A stretch of DNA of 64,000 nucleotides. It comes from Calothrix sp. PCC 7716 (GTDB lineage Bacteria > Cyanobacteriota > Cyanobacteriia > Cyanobacteriales > Nostocaceae). The position numbers and the translations under genes are program-made. Below are positions 52,685-59,400 of the stretch, piece by piece. Below the pieces are notes generated by a model that was given only the letters and a program-made list of their open reading frames with translations, was not told where the DNA came from and made no database searches. Where the stretch lies: assembly GCF_019977735.1 (NCBI RefSeq), contig NZ_AP025018.1, positions 11,350,580 to 11,414,579 on the forward strand, in the 5' to 3' direction. How positions within the stretch are numbered: position 1 is the stretch's first letter; every line of letters begins with the position of its first letter.

Positions 52685-53668
52685 CTACATCAAAAGTTGT
52701 ACCTCTTCTACAGTCAGTGATAGAATCTGAGCAACTTGCTCTACACTCATCCCCATTTGTAACAACTGAAGTGCTCCGTTTAACTTTGTTTGCCGTTCAG
52801 CATCTGCACGTTGCCGTTCAGCATCTGCACGTTGCCGTTCAGCATCTGCACGTTGCCGTTCAGCATCTGCACGTTGCCGTTCAGTATCCGCACGTTGTTG
52901 TTCAGTATCCGCGCGCTGTTGTTGAGCATCCGCACGCTGTTGTTGAGCATCCGCACGTTGCCGTTCGGCTTCAGCATGTTGTTTTTCCGCTTCCTGTGGT
53001 AGCAACACCAGATTTCCAGCCTCGTCGTAAAACCTTAGCCAAACTGCATCATCGTTTTCTATCTTTCCTTGCCAAGTTCCTAACCAAAGCTTCAATGTCT
53101 CGCACCATAGCCACCCGGAAGGGTTTTCTTCGATTGGCTGATAACCTTTATAATTATCCAGGCGCCATCCTTGTAATGAGTTGGCTTTGTAGGGGTGGAA
53201 AACAAAATAATCTTTGGTCTTAAATACTTTTTCGTACAAGTGTTTTTTGGTTCCAAGGTCTGCAACTTCTGTTGTGTCAGAAAGTAACTCGATAATTACA
53301 TCTGGATAACGTCCGTTTTCTTCCCACACTACCCAACCTAAACGTGCTGGGTCTGGTGGGACATCTTGCACTACAAAAAAGTCGGGACCTTTAAAATCTT
53401 TGTTCTTGACTTGTTGACTACTATAGTAAACAAACATGTTGCCACCAACAAAATAGTCGTTTCTTTCTGCAAAGTGATGCCTAATAGAATTAATTAACGT
53501 ATTTATGGCGACACGGTGACGACTGCTTTCCAAGGGTTCTCCATCATCAAATATTAAATCAGTTGGCGGCATCGGGGGTTGCCACTCGTTGGTGCCTGAA
53601 TCTTTTACTAAGTCTTGACTATCACTGACTAACTTTTGATGTGTAGAAGCAACTTGTTGTGGTGTCAT
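52685..53668 (-). CDS. Uma2-family PD-(D/E)XK protein with expanded heptad coil
   Basis: Protein of 327 residues. The Uma2 (DUF820) nuclease-like domain has the PD-(D/E)xK set: GRYPDVIIELLSDTTE (Asp and Glu), then TKKHLYEKVF with the lysine and YFVFHPY. From about 225 the chain reads AEKQHAEAERQ followed by about ten repeats of QRADAER/QRADAQQ/QRADTER, a nearly perfect heptad coil, encoded by 21-bp tandem repeats at about 52795-52980. The end segment LLQMGMSVEQVAQILSLTVEEVQLL looks like a helix-turn-helix. Uma2 proteins are numerous in cyanobacteria and of unknown role. Confidence 0.87.
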   Translation of the reverse strand: MTPQQVASTHQKLVSDSQDLVKDSGTNEWQPPMPPTDLIFDDGEPLESSRHRVAINTLINSIRHHFAERNDYFVGGNMFVYYSSQQVKNKDFKGPDFFVVQDVPPDPARLGWVVWEENGRYPDVIIELLSDTTEVADLGTKKHLYEKVFKTKDYFVFHPYKANSLQGWRLDNYKGYQPIEENPSGWLWCETLKLWLGTWQGKIENDDAVWLRFYDEAGNLVLLPQEAEKQHAEAERQRADAQQQRADAQQQRADTEQQRADTERQRADAERQRADAERQRADAERQRADAERQTKLNGALQLLQMGMSVEQVAQILSLTVEEVQLLM

Positions 53669-53822
53669 AAAATCTCACTTTGGGTAACGGCGCCACCGTG
53701 TTATATTTTAAAAACTTATGTACTATTATATTATCGATAAGTTGAGTTGGATAAGATAACTCAACTACGGCGCCTGACAAAAATACATAATCACACAGGC
53801 AAGGATGCCTGTGCTACAAGAT
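53669..53822. repeat. Intergenic region with a CACAGGCA hairpin
   Basis: A CACAGGCA/TGCCTGTG stem at about 53796-53815 lies 8 bp after the HAD-HerA stop on the minus strand. No gene. Confidence 0.55.
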
Positions 53823-55529
53823 TTACGCGGGCAATGTATAACGTTCTTCTATTGCAGCTTTTATCGCTTGACGACTTTCGCTAGCTGAACCATTAGCATT
53901 TTTTTCGATTTCCTCAACTTCTTCAGCTAAACTATTATCTTTAATAGCTTCACGGAACCAACGTGAGTAATCATTTTGATGTAAATGATGTAACCATGTC
54001 TCATCATCTACACCTTCGCCTATTTGAGTAAATAAAATCAGGTTTTGCGCGCGCAGCTTTAATTTACCTTCTTTACCAGTAAAATAAAAACTCTTATCTT
54101 CTCCTAGTTGCCCTTCCGCATATTTACGTACATGGCGCCGACGTTCGGTTTTTCCTGGAGTAAAACGGAAACGTTGTGGTTCATTACCACGGAACCAAAT
54201 AAGTGCTTCACCTTTTTCTAGTTTTTGAGGTGTGAGTTCAGGTGTCTTATCACCAACAGTTTCACAAAATAGCTTAATGTTATTCTCAGGCGCCTGACCG
54301 ACAGTAAGCATTGTATTTACTAAAGATAATGCCGAAGGTGCCATATGGTCTGGATGAACGGTTATCATCATCACCCCATGTAGCTGTTGCGGAAGCGTAA
54401 ACGCAGCAGTATTCAAAGATGTAGGCAATAAATGATGCGCTTCATCTACAATTATCCAATGCGGGCGCCCAGTACGACTTCTCAATTCAAGTAACGCTGG
54501 TAAAAGTTCAGCAAAGAATTTTGGTCTGTCTTGCAGGCCAACACCTAATAAATTAATAATTAAATTTTGGTTAGGCTGTTCTAATATACTTTGAATTTCA
54601 TCAATACTTGGCGCCCGGTCTGCATCTCCAAGAACTACTGCACCTGCAAAGTTTTCATAGTCCCCTTCTGGGTCAATAATACAAAATTGATATCCTGCTT
54701 CTGCTATACGTTCTAAAATACCTGTCGCTAACGTGGACTTTCCACCACCTGATGTCCCAGCTAATAATGCATTGGTACTATATGGCTTAATACTAACTTC
54801 TACGTCATTTTCGCCTTTACCTACATGGATATTATTACCTTGTAAAGTTTCGTCAACTTCTGATAAATCTGAAGCAATTAATTTATCTATTAACTCAATT
54901 ACACCATCACCACGACTACATTCGGTAACAATATCTACCTTTTCCTTCACCACTGGTAAAGCATTGGCAACAGCAACCGAACATTCGGATATATTTAAAA
55001 AAGCATGGTCGTTTTCTGCGTCACCAACAGCAACAACGTTGTGCAGTGAAAGCTTCATTTCTTCTAATGCAGCTTTGAGTCCTGCTGCTTTATTAATACC
55101 GCTTGGCAGTACCATTACGGCGCCTTTGTTAAAAATAACTTGTAACTCTAGCCCCTGCTCGCGGATAGTTTCGAGTACTTTATTTTCATTGGGATGCCAA
55201 GTTGCGACAATAACTTTACCCACCGAAAGTGGGTCAACGTTTTTTGCTTGCAGTGCCTGAATAAATTCGTCAGGTGGCAATGTACCCAATAACTTTTCTT
55301 GTTTTGTTGCTGGACAGTACAGCACGGCGCCGTTTTCTGCTACAACATAATCAAACAAATCGAGTTCTGGAAATACGCGCTGCAAGTCATCAAGTTCTCT
55401 ACCCGTTACCAAAATTGATTTTCTACCGGAAGTACGTAGACGCTTAAGAGCATCCTTAGTAGCATCATGAACGTGACCATCGGTTGCTAATGTGCCATCA
55501 TAATCAGTGGCTAAGACAAAGTAACGCAT
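53823..55529 (-). CDS. HAD phosphatase fused to a HerA-like ATPase
   Basis: Protein of 568 residues with two unrelated domains. Residues 1-225 form a Cof-type HAD hydrolase: LATDYDGTLATDG with the nucleophile Asp, VTGRELDDL, the lysine in GINKAAGLKAAL, and VGDAENDHAFL. Residues 245-500 form a HerA/VirD4-like ATPase: Walker A AGTSGGGKSTLA, IIDPEGDYENF, Walker B WIIVDEAHHLLP. Substrate and purpose are unknown; HerA relatives pump or unwind DNA in repair and defence, while Cof phosphatases act on sugar phosphates or cofactors. No NurA nuclease gene is adjacent. Confidence 0.85.
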   Translation of the reverse strand: MRYFVLATDYDGTLATDGHVHDATKDALKRLRTSGRKSILVTGRELDDLQRVFPELDLFDYVVAENGAVLYCPATKQEKLLGTLPPDEFIQALQAKNVDPLSVGKVIVATWHPNENKVLETIREQGLELQVIFNKGAVMVLPSGINKAAGLKAALEEMKLSLHNVVAVGDAENDHAFLNISECSVAVANALPVVKEKVDIVTECSRGDGVIELIDKLIASDLSEVDETLQGNNIHVGKGENDVEVSIKPYSTNALLAGTSGGGKSTLATGILERIAEAGYQFCIIDPEGDYENFAGAVVLGDADRAPSIDEIQSILEQPNQNLIINLLGVGLQDRPKFFAELLPALLELRSRTGRPHWIIVDEAHHLLPTSLNTAAFTLPQQLHGVMMITVHPDHMAPSALSLVNTMLTVGQAPENNIKLFCETVGDKTPELTPQKLEKGEALIWFRGNEPQRFRFTPGKTERRRHVRKYAEGQLGEDKSFYFTGKEGKLKLRAQNLILFTQIGEGVDDETWLHHLHQNDYSRWFREAIKDNSLAEEVEEIEKNANGSASESRQAIKAAIEERYTLPA

Positions 55530-55629
55530 GATTTAAGTCGATATTTGCAGGATGTTAATCAAAATTTAATCTTTGTCTACAATTACTATAGTTTTTCAAT
55601 AAATTTATCCAGCTTGGGACATAATCCAA

Positions 55630-56541
55630 ATGCCATACTTAGACTCGCTATCAGAAATTCGTAAATTTATTACAGAATGCACCAAAGCCGAAATTCTGTG
55701 GTTAGATACTGAAGTTGCAGATTTTAGAACAAAAACTCCTAAATTATCATTAATTCAGGTTCTTGATGACCCTAATGATATGAGTGGTGAGAGAATATTT
55801 ATTTTGGATGTACTCGAACAACCTGATGCAGTCAAAGATTTTATCAGTAGCATTATGATAAACGAGAATATCGAAAAGGTATTTCATAATGCCAGCTATG
55901 ACCTAAAATATCTTGGTAGTAGCAAAAAAGCAAAGAATGTTACCTGTACATTAGATATGGCAAAAAAAATTCCTTATCATATATTGCCGTTACGCGATTA
56001 TAAATTACAAACTTTAGCTCGTGAGCTTTGTAATTTTGACGACATTGATAAAGAACTGCAAACTAGTGACTGGGGAAGGCGCCCTTTAAGCGACGACCAA
56101 ATAGAGTATGCTATTCTCGATTGTATTTATTTAGCTCAGATTCACCAAGCATTATTAGAGTTAAATGAAGAAATAAGTCCTGACCCTCAAACAGATAACA
56201 TTGTGTCTTTAACAACAAGATACAAACAAATAGAAGACCAGTATAAAATTTTAAATTCAGAGTACGAGCATTTGCAAGAACGTCTTAAAAAGGCAATGCA
56301 AGCGCAAAATATAACAGAAACTTCAGATTTTAAGTTAAGCAGTTACGAACGTACAACAGTCAAAGTACCACTTGGAGAGCTAGTCAAGTTAGTTGAACAA
56401 GGTATAGAAATAGACTTCCCTATAACTCTTACGAAAGAGATACAGAAAAATTTGGGTGAAAATCTTGAACAATTAAATGTTGATATCGAAAAAATCGCTA
56501 GTTTACGATTGATTCCTCAGAAAAATGAAGATGATTTTTAA
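55630..56541 (+). CDS. RNase D-like 3'-5' exonuclease with C-terminal extension
   Basis: Protein of 303 residues. The DEDDy exonuclease domain (1-185) has WLDTEVAD (Exo I), FHNASYDLKYL (Exo II), the TSDWGRRPLSDDQIEYAILDCIYL segment (Exo III with Tyr). The remaining 115 residues contain a coiled coil (RYKQIEDQYKILNSEYEHLQERLKKAMQAQ) and a small unknown domain in the place of HRDC. It differs clearly from the short form at 30386-31015. It could degrade RNA or DNA 3' ends; the coil may mediate dimer formation. Confidence 0.85.
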   Translation: MPYLDSLSEIRKFITECTKAEILWLDTEVADFRTKTPKLSLIQVLDDPNDMSGERIFILDVLEQPDAVKDFISSIMINENIEKVFHNASYDLKYLGSSKKAKNVTCTLDMAKKIPYHILPLRDYKLQTLARELCNFDDIDKELQTSDWGRRPLSDDQIEYAILDCIYLAQIHQALLELNEEISPDPQTDNIVSLTTRYKQIEDQYKILNSEYEHLQERLKKAMQAQNITETSDFKLSSYERTTVKVPLGELVKLVEQGIEIDFPITLTKEIQKNLGENLEQLNVDIEKIASLRLIPQKNEDDF

Positions 56542-56746
56542 TAATATGTTTTTAATGTAAAATTAAACACTCATAAATTCAATAAAATTTGTTCAAATAT
56601 TTATAGTATATTTATTTAAATAAAATGTAAATAGAACTAAAATTCGATAATGCCTCTAAAGTCAACCAACATTAATACCAAGGATATTAAGTATTTATAC
56701 TCTTTGTAACTATTCGGGATAATCTACTTATTCTTTATACCGACAT
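56542..56746. other. AT-rich intergenic region
   Basis: No gene or strong repeat is seen in these 205 bases; they should contain the promoter of the TPR lipoprotein gene. Confidence 0.35.
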
Positions 56747-57592
56747 ATGAACTTGTGGTTGTTTAAACGAAAGTCATCAAGGGCAAGCAAAACAGGTATT
56801 GTAGTTATCCTGACAGTATTAGTCGTTACTACAATTGCTTCTTGTAGCCAACAAAATAATAATGATGTGTTAGTAACAGAAATTGGGGTTACTTCACCAA
56901 AAAATGCACCAATCAAGCCAACGAAACCTGCTGACTTCTTTGCAATTGGATTGCAACGACAAAGCAAAGGTGATTTACGCGGCGCCATAGCAGCTTACAA
57001 TCAAGCAATCAAACTCAATCCGAAATACGGCGCCGCTTATAATAGTCGTGGTTTAGCTAAGTTTGATTCGGGTGATAAACAAGGCGCCATAGCAGATTAT
57101 AATCAAGCGCTACAAATTAATCCAAACGATGCTCAAGCTTATAACTACCGAGGTAATGCTCGTGCAGCACTCGGTGATAATAACGCTGCAATTTCAGATT
57201 ACAACGAAGCAATTCGGATTAATCCTAATTATGCCGACGCTTATAATAACCGAGGCAACGCGCGTGCAGCATTAGGAGATAGAAGCAACGCTCTTGCTGA
57301 TTACAATAAAGCTTTGGAACTCAACCCTCAATACTCGGTAGCTTATAATAATCGGGGAAATGCTCGTGCAGCCCAAGGTGATACAAACGGCGCCGTTGCT
57401 GATTATGATGAAGCTATTCGTATAAATCCAAATTTTGCCGCTGCATATAATAACAGAGGAAATGCGCGCGCAGCATTAGGAAATAAACAAGGCGCCATTG
57501 CCGATTTACAACGCGCAGCAGATTTATTTCAAAAGCAAGGTTCACAGCAACTTGCCCAACAAGCCACCAATACTTTAAACCAACTTAAATAA
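56747..57592 (+). CDS. TPR-repeat lipoprotein
   Basis: Protein of 281 residues. The N-terminus has a signal peptide with a lipobox (TIASC, Cys about residue 33), so it is probably a lipid-anchored exported protein. From about residue 68 six tetratricopeptide repeats follow, each with the pattern G-D-x-x-GAIADYNQAI-x-x-NPxYAxAYNNRGNARAALG. Repeats are so alike that recent internal duplication is likely. The Gly-Ala pair in GAIA or GAVA is coded by GGCGCC in five repeats. TPR arrays bind partner proteins, so a scaffold role at the periplasmic face is likely. The partner is unknown. Confidence 0.9.
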   Translation: MNLWLFKRKSSRASKTGIVVILTVLVVTTIASCSQQNNNDVLVTEIGVTSPKNAPIKPTKPADFFAIGLQRQSKGDLRGAIAAYNQAIKLNPKYGAAYNSRGLAKFDSGDKQGAIADYNQALQINPNDAQAYNYRGNARAALGDNNAAISDYNEAIRINPNYADAYNNRGNARAALGDRSNALADYNKALELNPQYSVAYNNRGNARAAQGDTNGAVADYDEAIRINPNFAAAYNNRGNARAALGNKQGAIADLQRAADLFQKQGSQQLAQQATNTLNQLK

Positions 57593-57836
57593 TAGTTTTT
57601 AACTATATATAAACCCGGTGTACATAAATGTATTCGGGTTTATTTTTATTATGATTTATTAATTTTATCATTGAAAAATCGTAATTGTAACTACACACAT
57701 ATATATAAAACATAGATAATATTGTATGAATATAATTGGTTGGTTAGTCAGCTAATTCTTCAGTGTACCAGTGGTGTTTAAATATCATTTCAATTAAATC
57801 AAAATTCTGCGTTAAACCCATATCAAGGAGTTTGCC
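57593..57836. other. AT-rich intergenic region
   Basis: No gene supported. A half copy of the AAACCCGG repeat is at 57612-57620 and mirrored by CGGGTTTAT near 57635, forming a short stem after the TPR gene. Confidence 0.35.
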
Positions 57837-58058
57837 ATGCAAGGACGTATGTGCTGGTTATCACGAGATGGCGAAGATAGTGAAAAAATATTGCATTTGC
57901 AAACCGAAACAAGTCATGGATGGCGCCCGTATACAACATTTCCACAATTTGCGGCGCCTGACCATGCTTTACCGGGAAGTTCTAAAGGTTTGGCAACTTT
58001 CCAAAAGTTATTAAAAGCAGGTTGGACTGTAGTTCCTAGTAATATGCCACACCAATAA
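57837..58058 (+). CDS. Small conserved hypothetical protein (73 aa)
   Basis: Protein of 73 residues with a strong ribosome site (AAGGAG 6 nt before the ATG). It reads MQGRMCWLSRDGEDSEKILHLQTET and later GWRPYTTFPQFAAPDHALPG and FQKLLKAGWTVVPSN. No membrane span or signal. I recall similar short proteins in cyanobacteria but no function. An array of 14-bp tandem repeats starts 3 bp after its stop. Confidence 0.65.
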   Translation: MQGRMCWLSRDGEDSEKILHLQTETSHGWRPYTTFPQFAAPDHALPGSSKGLATFQKLLKAGWTVVPSNMPHQ

Positions 58059-58060
58059 TT

Positions 58061-58172
58061 ATCTTGTAGATATCATCTTGTAGATATCATCTTGTAGATA
58101 TCATCTTGTAGATATCATCTTGTAGATATCATCTTGTAGATATCATCTTGTAGATATCATCTTGTAGATATC
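58061..58172. repeat. Eight perfect 14-bp tandem repeats
   Basis: The unit ATCTTGTAGATATC is repeated exactly eight times. The unit holds the palindrome GATATC at the junction with its neighbour. The array runs directly into a hairpin repeat that begins with the same letters (ATCTTGTGG at 58173). The period of 14 is not a multiple of three, so it is non-coding. Confidence 0.9.
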
Positions 58173-58205
58173 ATCTTGTGGAATGGGCATCCTTGCCCGT
58201 TCTAA
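58173..58205. repeat. Hairpin repeat of the GGGCATCCTTGCCCG family
   Basis: A stem from GGAATGGGC and GCCCGTTCT follows the 14-bp array without a gap. It is related to copies at 33594 and 45316. Confidence 0.65.
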
Positions 58206-58239
58206 ACTTGAGGGCAAGCAAATATGTACACCCCACAAG

Positions 58240-58473
58240 CTAGGCAGCAGGCTTATGCTGTTCAAGACGCTCGGCAATCCATACTTTTATAATTGATTGT
58301 CGTGTAACACCAATGCGTGCAGCTTCTTTGTCTAATGCTTCAATTACCCATATAGGAAAATCGACGTTGACTCGTCGTTGCTCATGACCAGGACGACGAA
58401 TTGTGTTCATGTCTAAGTAAGGGGTTATGTCCTCACCCGAATCGAATTTTTCATCAAATTCTTCAGCCTTCAT
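58240..58473 (-). CDS. brnA: BrnA antitoxin
   Basis: Protein of 77 residues with a C-terminal ribbon-helix-helix: RRVNVDFPIWVIEALDKEAARIGVTRQSIIKVWIAERLEQ. Such antitoxins bind BrnT and repress their own operon. The gene overlaps the end of brnT by 11 bp, so the two are translated together. The order toxin then antitoxin is the usual one for brnTA. Confidence 0.88.
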   Translation of the reverse strand: MKAEEFDEKFDSGEDITPYLDMNTIRRPGHEQRRVNVDFPIWVIEALDKEAARIGVTRQSIIKVWIAERLEQHKPAA

Positions 58474-58723
58474 ATATTTTTATCTCCTCATCTCTTGCTC
58501 GTCTTACTGATATAATTCGCACCCGCTCCTCTCTATACGTGATGACGGCAGCCCAAAATTTCGCTTTTATCTGCCCAATCACAAGAAACCTTGACTCCTC
58601 AACAGCACGAGCCGCAACTTCTACCCGGTCTGTATCCTGCCATAGCTTCTGCGCTTCAACAAAATCAATACCGTGTTTTACTTGATTTGAAGCACTTTTG
58701 CGCTCGTCGAACTCAAATTGCAT
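58463..58723 (-). CDS. brnT: BrnT toxin
   Basis: RelE-like ribonuclease toxin of 86 residues. It shows the full family pattern: FEFDERKSASNQVKHGIDFVEAQKLW, VIGQIKAKFWAAVITYREERVRIISVRRARDEEIKIYE, with the conserved catalytic Lys, Arg and Tyr candidates of the C-terminal ISxRRAR-x-EE-x-x-Y motif. Neither frameshift nor stop is visible, so the module looks intact, unlike hicAB at 35.4 kb. It probably cuts mRNA at the ribosome or free under stress. Upstream AT-rich DNA holds the promoter. Confidence 0.9.
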   Translation of the reverse strand: MQFEFDERKSASNQVKHGIDFVEAQKLWQDTDRVEVAARAVEESRFLVIGQIKAKFWAAVITYREERVRIISVRRARDEEIKIYEG

Positions 58724-58918
58724 GGAGGTAAGAGCATTAAAGTCTTTAGGTTAAAAAAGGTATATTTAATATATTCTTTTTAATATACACTACTTCCCAT
58801 TTAAGCGAAGCACACCACAGGCATTTATGTATGTGTATTTATATTAATTCTCTTGTAGAGTGGGCATCCTTGCCCGCCCTACAGGCGAGACACCCGTGCA
58901 AAAAGCTGCGCTTCCCAA
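58724..58918. repeat. Intergenic region with a hairpin repeat
   Basis: A GTGGGCATCCTTGCCCGCCC stem at about 58860-58882 is followed by CAGGCGAGACACCCGTGC. The rest is AT-rich, upstream of brnT. No gene. Confidence 0.5.
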
Positions 58919-59086
58919 CTAAGCATCCCGAATACTACCATCAGGCATTTCAGTGCTACGGAAAATAGCACCTTCCAAAATAGCACCCTCCAAAATAGCG
59001 CCCCGCAAATTAGCGTAACTGAGATTAGCAGCACTCAAATTGGCGCCACGTAAATTAGCATTACTTAAATCAACATCAACTAACAC
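58919..59086 (-). pseudogene. Pentapeptide-repeat protein remnant
   Basis: From a GTG at 59086 the minus strand reads five-residue repeats A(N/I)L-x-x: [20 protein letters not shown], then [18 protein letters not shown], ending [13 protein letters not shown] and a stop at 58919. This is the last 55 residues of a pentapeptide-repeat protein; no ribosome site or normal N-terminus is visible. It may be a relic or an extremely short gene. Confidence 0.6.
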
Positions 59087-59400
59087 ATAAAAAATAATCT
59101 ATTTGACTTTTCGTTTATGCTTTTTGACACTACCAAGCATTTTTACTTAGCCTTTTAAATTGCATTAAAAAGTATATTGATGAAAACTTGAAAGAGTTTT
59201 TAATTGGTTGACTTATTTTAGATAACTTAAATTCTACATTTCCTAGCATAGTGGTCTGTGTTATTAAATTTAAGACGTTATTATTTTAATAACTCTTCCT
59301 TTGTGTCCTTTGTGGTTTATTTCTTTTCTCTCTGTGTTCTCTGTGCCTCTGTGGTAAAAATAATAACATGACTAACAGGCAGGGATGCCTGTTCCACAAG
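59087..59400. repeat. Non-coding region with dispersed repeats
   Basis: At about 59298-59368 TCCTTTGTGTCCTTTGTGG and CTCTGTGTTCTCTGTGCCTC form part of the widespread CACAGAGGCACAGAG-type element, followed by a CAGGCAGGGATGCCTG hairpin at 59378-59396 just past the DhaM-fusion stop. No gene. Confidence 0.6.

Noticed and set aside
52780-53002. Open frames on both strands across the 21-bp repeats
   Set aside because: They are by-products of the 21-bp periodic repeat, which stays open in several frames. The Uma2 frame has the domain evidence.
58061-58172. Regular repeat array that could suggest CRISPR
   Set aside because: The 14-bp units are directly adjacent with no unique spacers, and no cas gene is near. 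It is a simple tandem repeat.
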